Assembly: GCA_936450465.1 (NCBI GenBank)
Contig: OW388292.1
Coordinates: 24,396,652 to 24,460,651 of the forward strand
From: Gibbula magus
Taxonomy: Eukaryota > Mollusca > Gastropoda > Trochida > Trochidae
Length of the DNA: 64,000 nt
Reading direction: 5' to 3'
The notes under the pieces were generated by a model, which made no database searches, was not told the DNA's origin, and saw only the letters and a list, made by a program, of their open reading frames with translations. The translations under genes were made by a program, and so were the position numbers. Shown piece after piece: positions 49,701-58,195 of this stretch (the stretch's first letter is position 1; the number at the start of each line of letters is the position of its first letter).

Positions 49701-52700
49701 CTATTGATTGACATAAAATGATCATTCAATAAGATGCTTATTTTTCATTATTACACTTCTGTTTACCAAGGAGTACAGATATACAGCATTGACTCTGTCC
49801 GTCTGTCAGTCCTTCAATTTAAAAACTTTGTCAGGAGCGTATCACCCAAACTATGTAAGCTAGCTTTATGAACTTTGATACACATGCCAACCAAGATTTT
49901 TATTTGGAGTGGATTCACCTCAACATTCATGTCTGTCAACCACCTAAATATCATTCTCAATCATTGTATGTCATATATTTCAAACTCTTCTATCCCACCC
50001 ACTCCCCGCTTTCTTGTGCTATAATGAATGCTGTTTGTTAGGTTATGAATAACATCTTGAAACTAAAGAGAATTTCCTGAAAAGTGGAACAGTAGATTAG
50101 TCATGCACACTTGTCGAACTTGATCCATTATCGTGTTAGTCACTTTTCTATATATTATTGTAGTGTTTAAAATCAGGTTAATGCCTGCCGGCCTCTTCTA
50201 CAGCTTCCAACAAAGAAGTCATGCATGTGGAAATTAAAATGTCAGTTCTTTAGTTAAATCGGTACACTTTTCTAATGTCACCATTGAATCATAACTGAAG
50301 TGTAATCTTAAAAGACTTCAACCACTCTGTGTCATGCCACAATGTATTATCTAATACAATGCAACCTGGATATAGTGTTGTATGCTCGTTCAATGGTATA
50401 TAGCTTTGTCACTTAAAAAAGGTAATTTTGATATCACGGTACAGCATTTAGTCATTTGCAAAAATACAACTTTATATCACTAAGTGACCTACATACAGTA
50501 AATTTTGAGATATATGTGCATGTTTTTGAAAGTATATTCTTTGGAGCCAAATTCCAAAAGCCTGTGTGTTTTGATTTTATTTACAATATACAATCATGCA
50601 AGCCTAAATTGATACAACAATGCAGCATCACTCTTTTGGTAATTTGGTATATATCCGAAACGTTCTATAGCTCTGTATGGTATATACGAGTAGAGTGTCA
50701 TTGGATAACATTCTCAGTGTTCAGTTGTTAGATTATCCCGTCTGTAAGGCCAGATAGGCTTTAATGCATGGGCGGTTATCCAGCGTCTGTCCATTGTTTG
50801 TCAGCCTTCGAGCGGCATCTGTGAACTTTTAAGATGTTCAACTTCTCCACCAGAAACGCTGGGGAGGTACCTTCCATCTGGGGGATCAAAGTTCCTTCAT
50901 GTTGGCAGGCATTGTTCCTCAAATCTTCAAATATGGGCATGGCAGGCATTGTTCCTCAAACCTTCAAATATGGGCATGGCAGGCATTATTCCTAAAACCT
51001 TCAAATATGGGCATGGCAGGCATTATTCCTCAAATCTTCAAATATGGGCATGGCAGGCATTGTTCCTCAAACCTTCAAATATGGGCATGGCAGGCATTAT
51101 TCCTCAAATCTTCAAATATGGGCATGGCAGGCATTATTCCTCAAACCTTCAAATATGGGCATGGCAGGCATTATTCCTCAAATCTTCAAATATGGGCGTG
51201 GCAGGCATTATTCCTAAAACCTTCAAATATGGGCATGGCAGGCATTATTCCTCAGATCTTCAAATATGGGCATGGCAGGCATTATTCCTCAAACCTTCAA
51301 ATATGGGCGTGGCAGGCATTATTCCTAGAACCTTCAAATGACTTCTTTTCCAAAGCCAGTTGCCATTTGCTTTTTCCTTGGCATGAGCAAAATTTGGTGT
51401 GTCATTTTATGAGCCGGCCTTTTCTAAGTAAAAAAAACCATAGGGTCGTAGGGTCAGGTTAAAACAAAATTGTTATCTGCCTTTCAAGTCCTTATATCAA
51501 AATTGTTAGAGTCCTTGTATAAAAAATTATGATAAAATATCAAACCTTGCCAAAAGAAATCATGCACCAGTAATGTGAATTGTTGACAAACCAGAAACTA
51601 GGTCATCTGTGATAAGAGCGTTTTCTATTGGTCATCTTGTTTTGAACAAACAGGCCGACACAGATTGTTATTTAATATCATTGATTTGCCTTCGGGAAAG
51701 GAAAATGGATGTTGAATAATAGCAGCAGATCATTTTGAGGTTATAATATTGATCGAAGACGTATATTTAGACCGCCAACTTATGTCCAATTTTCGAAATA
51801 TCAATACAGAGGAAGTATTTAGTAATGTTAAGCTGTCATGTTGAGAAAATGAAGGCAATTTATGTTTCGTAATTTAAGTGGTTCGATTTAGCCCATGAGA
51901 AAGACGTTGAGATTTGTATGGCAATGTCTTGAATGATCCACTTCATTTTCAATCTGTAGTGAGATTGATGTTTAATAAAATGAAGCTTGTAAATATTTGA
52001 AATGTAAAAAGAAACAGTTTATATTAAACATTCTTATATATATACTTTGAAATCCAAATGGATTTAGCAATACCCATTTTTTTTACATGCAAAAGTTGTT
52101 TAAGTGTTGTGGTCACATTATGAATATTAATTTCAATACATTTATTATATCATGAGTTATTCATCCAGTCAATTTATCATAACATCAACTTTAAGTTTTG
52201 AGACTGGGGTGTTGCTCGATTATTTTAATTGTTGTATGAAGAGGGGGGATGTACCATCCAGTGCAGACACTGAGGCAGTTTGGTAATGTTTCGGGATACT
52301 TCCATCTCCCTTCTTCAGACACAAATTAATGAAGATGGATTTTAGAACATGTTTCAAATCAATGTATTTAAAACATGCAAATACGTGCAAATATATGGTT
52401 ACGGTATTCCAACTCTCTTCAAACATGTTCTATGTTGCAGTTTTACTAAATTTTAAGTTTTACAGCCTGCAGCAAAGTCTTCTGTATTCCAGCTGATATT
52501 TCTATATTCCAGCTGATATTTCTATATTCTAGATGTCACAAGCTCTAAGCTGATCCACTTTATCCCTGTTTTCATGTTGGTTTCGTATATTGCAGTTTGA
52601 GGGCTGTAACAAGGCGTTCTCTCGCCTGGAGAACCTGAAGATTCACCTGCGCTCCCACACAGGTGAGAGGCCCTACCTGTGTACGCACGCAGGCTGCACC

Positions 52701-55700
52701 AAGGCCTTCAGCAACTCCTCCGACCGCGCCAAACATCAACGCACACATCTCGATACGGTGAGTCTACCCCCGCTGAAATATTCTAAATTGTGTATATTCA
52801 TCATTTAACTCTCTCATGTTGAAATGACATATTATGTATGGAATTACGGATTTGTCTGCAGACAAGATGATTATAAAACAACAAATCATCCATTAGTACC
52901 GTACACCGCCACACAGTCATGGGTCAGTAGCCGCAGTATGAACCTCATAATTGGAAATAAGCGCATGTGAATGATACGTCCACAGATTGAAATGAGTAGG
53001 TATTTACGCAGTTGAATATTTCAGATACCGTCGTAATCGTTGAAGAAACTCTATATTCCATGGATTATACCTAATGGCCTCTCTGTCGTCAAATTGACTG
53101 TTTTAATCCTGAGGTACATTGATGACATGTACGGCACAATGACACAGTTGTTTTAGTTCTTGCCAAACCGTAACCGTATATCTGACTCTTCCTTGTCGTG
53201 TGTAGATTCACATTGATCAAGTTTCAGATTTATGGCTGATCCTGCGTTTGACTGAACTTCTTGGTGATAAAGAAGACATTGTTCCATAGAAAATTTTAGT
53301 CATTCACATGTTGGAAGAAACATCACCTGAAAATCTATTTTGGTTGAAAATATAAAGATTTACAGTTTTGAAATTGAAATTAACTTCGTTTAATTATCTT
53401 TTTAAGAATATTGTTAAGAATTTTTAAGGTAAGGGTGCCAGAATAAGTATTCTAAATTTAAACCACTAGCTATTGAAGTTTTGTGAAGATGACAAACAAG
53501 AAAGGTATAATAATAATAATAATGATAATACTTTATTGCCTTTTCAGGAATTTGCTTTACATCAACAGAGTTATAAAAAAAACAGGGATACAAATACATC
53601 ATATCATTCTATTGACATATAACTTTAAGTATTTACACATTCATTTAAAAGAGATATTGTGTTTGGAACAAATGATTTGGAACAAATTATAACCTAATAT
53701 ATGTATAGTAATATTTGGAGAGCAATCAACTAAATGACTAGTGGTTGAGCTGTCGTGCGGACTGTAGTACAGTGACCCTAAATGTTGATATAGAATAAAT
53801 CTAGGTGTGTATCTGACGGATCTAGTAGGAACGCAACACTGCTTTGTCGTTGTTGTCCATGGCTGTGAAAACGGAGATTTCCCAAACAGATAGCGATGAT
53901 TATAATCTATCATGAACCAGGTCTTTGATGATTGGGCAGGGATTGATCGCTATCTGTGTCAAGTGCTCTCTTCATGTCTTGTCCCTGGTTATCTCCCTTT
54001 GTGCCAACGTGAGAAAAGGTCAAAGTGTGTTGCTTGATATCCTTTTGGCATTCATTGACTTTTTGGCTTTTTGGCTTGACTATTTTGTTTCAATAAGAAC
54101 AAGTTCTATGGATAGTCAACTTCTTTATTGATATGAGTGCGACGTTTCGATGCAGATACTAGCACCGTTATCAAGCAAGTGGTTGATAACGGTGCTAGTA
54201 TCTGCATCGAAACGTCGCACTCATATCAATAAAGAAGTTGACTATCCATAGAACTTGTTCTTATTCATCATACCAGCTTCTAAAATGCCTCTCAAAGAAG
54301 TTATTTTGTTTCATATACCGGTAGTTTAATTTCTTCAAATTCCAGATTCAAAAGCGTTGAAAAGTAAAATATTTGACTATTGAGATGAGAAATAATAATA
54401 TCTGGTGGATTGTTTATTAAAAAGTTTAATTTTGAATGTACTTTGAGTAGGCTAAAAAAGACAAACAAAAGAGAAAATGTTTTTGAAAACCTTTTGGCTA
54501 CAAATCTACAAATATTTTGATTAACAACCAATACTATAAATACATTGATAATATTTAGATAATGTTAGTTTTTATGAAAATAAAACTTTTAGATCAAGCT
54601 GTATTTCACACATCATATTTGCAAAAGTCACCTTTTGAATGTAACTGATAGAGGTCCACTGTTTGTGTTTTCCAATGTGGCAATATTGATGTATGCCATC
54701 ATGTACCTATGCTACAAACATAAAAGATTAAAATAATATTTTTTCAAAAGTCAAGGCTACAAATATTTTGAGAATAAAATCAAAATTGAATTCTATTGTG
54801 ATCCTCAGGCAACAATGTAAATTATTTCAAAATACTTTATTGGACTGCATGTCTATAAAGTAAAAATTATTGAATCACCAATCTCTTTCCCCCCATTTTT
54901 TCTATGATTTTTTAACCACAATGGCATTGTTCGAAGTATGTCTTATGATCACAAATAGTTTCTTCTTTATCATTCCACGTGTTCGAAAAGTAAAGTTCAG
55001 GGGTCTCCATTCTGACCTTTTGTATTTCAGTTTCTATCTTCTTCGAACCACAATGCCATTGTTTGGGTGTACAGTATTTTACGTTCATCTCCTCTTTAAG
55101 TAAACATTCATGGAGTTTTGATCTTGTATACACTTGTTAGTTAGCTTTTCAAAAGAATAGAGATCTTATAACAGTTTATTTGGATTTGCTTCGTCACTTC
55201 CAAAGGAAGAACTCTTTTTACGTGTTTGAAGATTTATTGCTGCTTTTAACATGTTAATACTTGTGTGATGTTTATTGTGCTTATCCATGCATGGACGGTT
55301 AAGACCTAGTTTAGTGGTCTTTGTCACAGAAGAGAACTCTTTTCACATGACTTTCAGAAAACTATTAACTCTGCCATAGGAAAATGTTTCATGATTTGGA
55401 TCAACAAGAATAAAGGAATAAAGAAATAACAATTGCAATACACGGGGAAAAAAGTAGTTTTTGGTTCAGCAATGTCGTGTGAATTCAACTCTGACCATCA
55501 ATATGACGACAGAGAGATGCACGTATTTTATTGTCAGCCAAACAGAGGATTTACCTGCTATCAATATAATGTTATTGTATTTGTCTGTGTTGTTTGTCTG
55601 AAAAGTTCCAAAGTTTAAATAGTATAAATCTGTATGTTGAGAAGTATATAATTTGATGATGTGTCTTACTAACTCAATGTCACTGGCGGGGGACATTGCC

Positions 55701-55969
55701 ATGTTAGTGGCAAACACTTGTTATGTCTTAATCTTCCACAAACTATAATCATTTAATTGATGAAAGAATATAGGCTGCTTATCCCAGCTCTAATGGCTGC
55801 CTAAGTTTCAATTTTAAAGCTTGTTGATGACCCATTGCTATGTTTGCCTGATCTCCAGAAGCCGTATGCCTGCCAGTACCCCGGGTGCAACAAGCGCTAC
55901 ACGGATCCTAGCTCTCTCCGCAAACACGTAAAGAACCACGGTCAGAAGGATCAGCAGCAGAAGAAGAAG
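31446..55969 (+). CDS. GLIS3: GLIS1/GLIS3-type zinc-finger transcription factor, split CDS, 3' incomplete
   Basis: This is the whole coding span in the window: exons 31446-31782, 47239-48896, 52596-52757 and 55859-55969, joined in frame into 756 residues with no stop. The product should be a nuclear DNA-binding regulator. Five C2H2 fingers are complete: C597/C602/H615/H620, C631/C636/H652/H656, C664/C669/H682/H686, C694/C699/H712/H716 and C724/C729/H742/H746. Signature stretches such as [42 protein letters not shown] and [12 protein letters not shown] match GLIS1/GLIS3 rather than GLI1-3 (which have HMRRHTGEKPHKC and NRTHSNEKPYVC) or ZIC. In vertebrates these factors bind GLI-like sites and act in development and ciliated or endocrine cells; the role here is inferred. 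Invertebrates often have a single ancestor of GLIS1 and GLIS3, so the symbol stands for that group. The C-terminal activation region lies beyond 64000. An upstream coding exon cannot be excluded. Confidence 0.93.
32895..33035 (+). repeat. Dispersed repeat shared with 14660-14815, carrying two TGACGTCA sites
   Basis: Sequence order matches 14660-14815. TGACGTCA occurs at 32944-32951 and 32966-32973, 22 bp apart. The other copy has decayed versions (TGACATCA, TGATGTCA). Confidence 0.5.
33831..33971. mobile_element. MITE with TACCGTA termini
   Basis: TACCGTAAATTCTCAAATAATT at the left is mirrored by GATTATTTAAGGATATACGGTA at the right. About 140 bp, non-coding. One terminus recurs at 905-1003. 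Confidence 0.65.
36131..36235 (-). repeat. TTGATAA-hairpin-CGTCGC dispersed element, minus-strand copy
   Basis: Read on the minus strand: TTGATAATGGTATAGGGATC, then TATACCGAGACGTCGCC, then AAATAAAGAAGTTGAAC. GGTATAG and CTATACC form a perfect 7-bp stem. The plus strand continues ACCAACTTCTAAAATGCCTC, shared with the flank of the hairpin at 54092-54265. Confidence 0.65.
37725..37890 (+). repeat. Generic interspersed repeat end (ATA-rich, TATAGCGCC type)
   Basis: ATAATGATAATAATGAATTTCTATAGCGCC followed by GGGAGAGATAATTGGTTAAG and AAAAGATGAGTTTTAAGGGC. This arrangement is common at ends of dispersed elements in invertebrates. No reverse-transcriptase frame is present. Confidence 0.4.
38154..38273 (+). 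repeat. TTGATAA-hairpin-CGTCGC dispersed element with 20-bp inverted ends
   Basis: GAAAAATTAACAAATTTATG at the left is mirrored by CATAAATTTGTTAATTCTTC at the right, one mismatch. Inside, TTGATAACAGTGTGTGTCGA, CACCGAAATGTCGC and CAATAAAGAAGTTG match the family at 36131 and 54092-54265. Confidence 0.65.
39853..40285 (+). repeat. Dispersed repeat, ATGCCCCCAAATCGGAG to ATATCCGGGGGCAT
   Basis: The ends can pair (ATGCCCCC / GGGGGCAT). Inside is a GTCCGTCTGTCTGTCTG tract. A unit of about 120-130 bp with TTTGCCATAACTTTGGATTGC and GAGGTCATCATATTTGACC then occurs two to three times. AGGTCA half-sites lie on the minus strand (TGACCTTGACTTTGACCTTG near 40052-40071). The overlapping frames on both strands are by-products. 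Confidence 0.7.
40674..40738. repeat. (AT)n microsatellite
   Basis: Alternating TA with a few TG interruptions at the 5' side. It creates an artificial YIYIYI frame. Confidence 0.9.
41565..41905 (+). repeat. Dispersed repeat shared with 22735-23060, interrupted by a hairpin
   Basis: The order of shared words matches the copy at 22735-23060. This copy has an extra palindromic insertion (41702-41772) that the other lacks. Confidence 0.6.
41702..41772. repeat. Foldback of 24-bp arms within a dispersed repeat
   Basis: CCTTTGAGCAGCCATTTTAA and its mirror TTAAAATGACTGCTCAAAGG, one mismatch over 24 bp. The centre again contains ATGTGTTCACATTAAAATG twice, so several alternative foldings exist. Confidence 0.8.
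44050..44375 (+). repeat. Dispersed repeat shared with 17160-17475
   Basis: Moderately diverged second copy; shared blocks include AACATTACCAACCCAAATTAG and ATGTGTGACTCCAACAA. Confidence 0.6.
46497..47150 (+). repeat. ATCCC(A/G)CCGGTATGTAATA dispersed repeat, split by a SINE
   Basis: The left part (46497-46660) and the part resuming at 46979 match the uninterrupted copy at 49248-49530 (GGTATGTAATA, GTGGTGCCTTTTGATATTTT, TTTCGTTTCCA, TTGAACT). A second GTATTACCCACTAACTGAAG near 47097 repeats the word at 46603. Confidence 0.7.
46661..46978 (+). mobile_element. Intact tRNA-derived SINE with near-perfect target duplication
   Basis: The head has A box GATAGCGCAGTGGTTATCGC and B box GGTTCGAATCC (46714-46724). 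The body ends near CGGCGTTAAATCTTAACTC. The insertion breaks a dispersed repeat whose empty form is seen at 49248-49530, and it is flanked by GAAAGTTTT (46651-46659) and GAAGTTTT (46979-46986). The acceptor-stem bases do not pair, so this is not a working tRNA gene. Confidence 0.85.
47239..48896 (+). CDS. GLIS3: GLIS1/3 large exon: N-terminal regulatory region, PPPPY motif, fingers 1-2 and start of finger 3
   Basis: The exon runs from acceptor TATTTTCCAG|AT to donor CACG|GTGAGT, codes residues 113-665 and stays open over 1658 bases with clearly higher GC. In order it holds a Ser/Pro-rich part; a block at 286-319 ([11 protein letters not shown]...SPTSLV...NGSR) resembling the conserved N-terminal block of GLI/GLIS proteins; a Gln/His-rich stretch; nine MNNG/MNSG tetrapeptides (462-497); PPPPYD (541-546), a PPxY-type WW-domain ligand; glutamine runs at 551-555 and 558-568; and an acidic stretch before the fingers. 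Finger 1 (597-620) and finger 2 (631-656) are complete, and C664 of finger 3 is the second-last residue. The usual GLI/GLIS long linker with a Trp between the cysteines of fingers 1 and 2 is present. The GTG at 47391 is not a start; the frame enters from the splice site. Confidence 0.95.
48285..48392 (+). repeat. In-frame 12-bp coding repeat (MNNG/MNSG) x9
   Basis: ATGAACAATGGT units with C/T or AAC/AGT changes encode nine consecutive Met-Asn-Asn/Ser-Gly tetrapeptides (residues 462-497). Decayed continuation ([13 protein letters not shown]) extends to about 48432. On the opposite strand it makes open frames of Pro/Ile/Leu and His/Thr/Val repeats, which are not genes. Confidence 0.95.
49248..49530 (+). 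repeat. ATCCCACCGGTATGTAATA dispersed repeat, uninterrupted copy
   Basis: Same family as 46497-47150. The start, TATCCCACCGGTATGTAATA, and GTGGGATATA can pair. A GTCCGTCTGTCCGTCCG tract follows, then TTTCGTTTCC twice. Confidence 0.7.
50903..51338. repeat. 37-bp minisatellite, about 12 copies
   Basis: The unit is ATGGGCATGGCAGGCATTAT plus TCCTCAAACCTTCAAAT. Variants alternate C/T and A/G at a few sites (AATCTTC/AACCTTC, CATGG/CGTGG, CCTAAAACC). The length is not a multiple of three and no frame has a stop, so overlapping plus-strand frames of 187 and 130 codons appear. These are artefacts. Confidence 0.95.
52477..52534. repeat. 20-bp tandem repeat, three copies
   Basis: TATTCCAGCTGATATTTCTA repeated; the last copy has diverged (TATTCTAGATG). 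Confidence 0.8.
52596..52757 (+). CDS. GLIS3: GLIS1/3 exon: rest of finger 3 and finger 4
   Basis: The exon runs from acceptor TATATTGCAG|TTTG to donor TACG|GTGAGT. It is 162 bases, exactly 54 codons (residues 666-719), phase 0 on both sides. It completes finger 3 (C669, H682, H686) with the helix region [13 protein letters not shown] and contains finger 4 (C694, C699, H712, H716) with [13 protein letters not shown]. The TGERPY linker is standard for tandem C2H2 fingers. These helices are among the DNA-contacting parts of the GLI/GLIS fold, and the residues are the family-typical ones. The intron interrupts finger 3 right after its first cysteine (C664-T665|F666). It sits at the TFEGC position, which I believe is also used in vertebrate GLI/GLIS genes. 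Confidence 0.96.
53500..53700 (+). repeat. Generic interspersed repeat (AATAATAAT... ACTTTATTGCC type)
   Basis: (AAT)n-like start, then ACTTTATTGCCTTTTCAGGAATTTG and AGAGTTATAAAAAAAACAGG. Resembles common dispersed repeat ends. No coding content. Confidence 0.4.
54092..54265. repeat. Perfect hairpin: 83-bp arms, 8-bp loop
   Basis: The arms 54092-54174 and 54183-54265 are exact reverse complements over all 83 bp, around the loop GCAAGTGG. Each arm is one copy of the TTGATAA-hairpin-CGTCGC element (TTGATAACGGTGC...GCATCGAAACGTCGC...CAATAAAGAAGTTG). Beyond the right arm the sequence continues like the 36131 copy (CTTCTAAAATGCCTCTCAAA), so the right arm looks like the original and the left an inverted duplicate. 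Perfect identity implies recent origin or conversion between arms. Confidence 0.97.
54912..55066. repeat. Inverted pair around AACAATGGCATTGT
   Basis: CACAATGGCATTGTTCGAAG (about 54917-54936) is mirrored by CTTCGAACCACAATGCCATTGTT near 55041-55063. Each arm is itself nearly palindromic. Probably a small foldback element. Confidence 0.5.
55859..55969 (+). CDS. GLIS3: GLIS1/3 exon: finger 5 and basic tail
   Basis: The exon runs from acceptor GATCTCCAG|AAG to donor AAG|GTAGGA. It is 111 bases, 37 codons (residues 720-756), phase 0. It encodes finger 5 (C724, C729, H742, H746) with the family hallmark [13 protein letters not shown], followed by [10 protein letters not shown]. That basic tail is typical of GLIS1/3 just after the last finger. 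The open frame runs past the donor (VGVVSLC...) for only a few residues and looks intronic. No confident following exon is seen up to 64000, so the transactivation C-terminus, stop codon and 3' UTR are outside the window. Confidence 0.94.
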
Positions 55970-57259
55970 GTAGGAGTTGTGTCCCTTTGCTTGAGTCATG
56001 TGGGAGTTATCTCCCTTTCTTAAATATTTTTGGAATCTATGTAGCAGGTTCCAATGTGGTAATTTGAATTAACTAACGAATGTATGAATTAAACAAAAAG
56101 CAAACTAGAACACAGGTTAAAAAAACTTGGTTCACTGATGTATTCAAAATAAAAGGTTGTTTTGATAAGGAAAATAATGTTCTTTTACAATCCATATATT
56201 GAAAAGATATAGGATACCTAATATCAATATCTCATGCTTGTTTTTGTCAGCATGTTCAAGAAAATAATAATTTTAATAACTGTTTATGAATAATCCTTTA
56301 CTAAAATAATCATCATGAATTGAACTAATTGATAAATGTAGAAAGTATGAAAGACCAAGTGGAATAATTCAGTCAACAACTTCACCATATCATGCTGTAA
56401 ACCACATATATCCTTCTCTAGTTACGTGTTCAGTTTAAAGCCCTCCTAGAATATCACAATATTGAAATCTTTTAGTAAAACGAAGGTTCTAGAAAGTTAT
56501 TTTTGTGGACATAAAATTACACGCACATATCTGTTTATACACCTATGTTATGTTTACATTATTATAACACAATCCATTTGAAAAATATTACTAAAGGTAA
56601 CATTTTGGTGACTTTTGAAAAGGAATAATTCGTTCACAATCATTCAGAAATATAAACAATGAGAAGTGTAGCCATTCATCAAGTATGGAAAACTTGGCTA
56701 TGGCATAACAAGACATTGTTAGTTTAGTGATAAGTTATTTGTTACTTTGTAGATATCCTATTAATGTTTATGTTTTATTGTTAACAATTTGTGAAATTAG
56801 TCAAATGTTTCTCATTTTGTGTAATGCAAAAAAACAAGATGACAGAAACGGCCGATAGATCTTTGTTTGAGGATATAGATTTTAACATTGATCTTGTGCT
56901 CTCCCTCTTTAAAGTTCTCTGTAAGAAGTCATTAACTCAGTAAAGTACAGATGACGTCATGTCAAGTGACAAACAACATTTCAACAGAGACACTTTGCTT
57001 CACTTGTAGATAACGCGTCTTTGATTAAATCCGTTAGATTAACCAGTACCCCTGAACTGATTTCATGGTTGTTCACCCGAGAACAAAATAAGGCTCAGAG
57101 TTAATCTTGGCATATCTATTTTCATCTACAGGTAATCTTAACCTGTCACATAAAATGATATGAGGCTTGTAGGGAGATATGAAACATTGAAAGTTGCTCT
57201 AGGACAGTTGTGATTGGCTGAATCATATTTGGCAAAATGACAGCAAGATAATCAGAATG

Positions 57260-57445
57260 TCATATAGAATTGGCTCTCAAAATGTCAACAGAACATCATA
57301 TAGAATTGGCTCTCAAAATGTCATCAGAACACCATATAGAGTTGGCTCTCAAATTGTCAACAGAACATCATATAGAATTGGCTCTCAAACTGTCAACAGA
57401 ACGTCATACTGAATTGGCTCTAAAATTTGCCCAGGACATCATATA
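57260..57445. repeat. 36-bp minisatellite, about 5 copies
   Basis: The unit is AATTGGCTCTCAAAATGTCA plus ACAGAACATCATATAG. It is twelve codons long, so it yields a 70-codon frame (LALKMSTEHHIE-type), which is an artefact. The preceding GGCAAAATGACAGCAAGATAATCAGAATG recurs, modified, at 58233-58262 beyond the next array. Confidence 0.9.
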
Positions 57446-57559
57446 TTCACCCAAATATTCAATATATATTTTGATCACTTAATACACTGGAAAAATGACA
57501 ACAAGAAAATTAAAACTGTAGAATTGCTTCCTTTATTGTAATAAATAAACTCTTTGCGG

Positions 57560-58195
57560 GTATTACAGAGATAAAATCAGAATATACTGCGTGATTTGGA
57601 CTTTATGTGGGTAGAGCAGAGAGAAAATCAGAATATACTGCACGATTTGGACTTTATGTGGGTAGAGCAGAGAGAAAATCAGAATATACTGCACGATTTG
57701 GACTTTATGTGGGTAGAGCAGAGAGAAAATTAGAATATACTGCACGATTTGGACTTTATGTGGGTAGAGCAGAGAGAAAATTAGAATATACTGCGCGATT
57801 TGGACTTTATGTGGGTAGAGCAGAGAGAAAATCAGAATATACTGCACGATTTGGACTTTATGTGGGTAGAGCAGAGAGAAAATTAGAATATACTGCACTA
57901 TTTGGACTTTATGTGGGTAGAGCAGAGAGAAAATCAGGATATGCTGCACGATTTGGACTTTATGTGGGTAGAGAAAAAATCAGAATATACTGCACGATTT
58001 GGACTTTATGTGGGTAGAGCAGAGAGAAAATCAGAATATACTGCACGATTTGGACTTTATGTGGGTAGAGCAGAGAGAAAATCAGAATATACTGCACGAT
58101 TTGGACTTTATGTGGGTAGAGAGAAAATCAGAATATACTGCACGATTTGGACTTTATGTGGGTAGAGCAGAGAGAAAATCAGAACATATTGAAAG
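57560..58195. repeat. 51-bp minisatellite, about 12-13 copies
   Basis: The unit is GAGAGAAAATCAGAATATAC, TGCACGATTTGGACTTTATG, TGGGTAGAGCA. Two or three units are shortened by a few bases (GTAGAGAAAAAATC, GTAGAGAGAAAATC), shifting the phantom frame. Frames of 136 (plus) and 128 (minus) codons are repeat artefacts. Confidence 0.95.

Larger units (their letters stand above)
48897..52595 (+). other. GLIS intron inside finger 3 (3,699 bp)
   Basis: Starts GTGAGTTC and ends ATATTGCAG. It contains the dispersed repeat at 49248-49530, a 37-bp minisatellite and, just before the acceptor, three 20-bp units of TATTCCAGCTGATATTTCTA (about 52477-52534). Otherwise it is AT-rich and without a supportable gene. 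Confidence 0.85.
52758..55858 (+). other. GLIS intron between fingers 4 and 5 (3,101 bp)
   Basis: Starts GTGAGTC and ends GATCTCCAG. It contains a generic repeat end at 53500-53700, the long hairpin at 54092-54265, and a smaller inverted pair at 54912-55066. No other exon is needed for frame and none is seen. Confidence 0.85.

Noticed and set aside
50899..51462. 187-codon plus-strand frame
   Set aside because: It reads through the 37-bp minisatellite with the frame changing every unit, and a second frame (50949-51341) overlaps it; located inside a well-supported intron.
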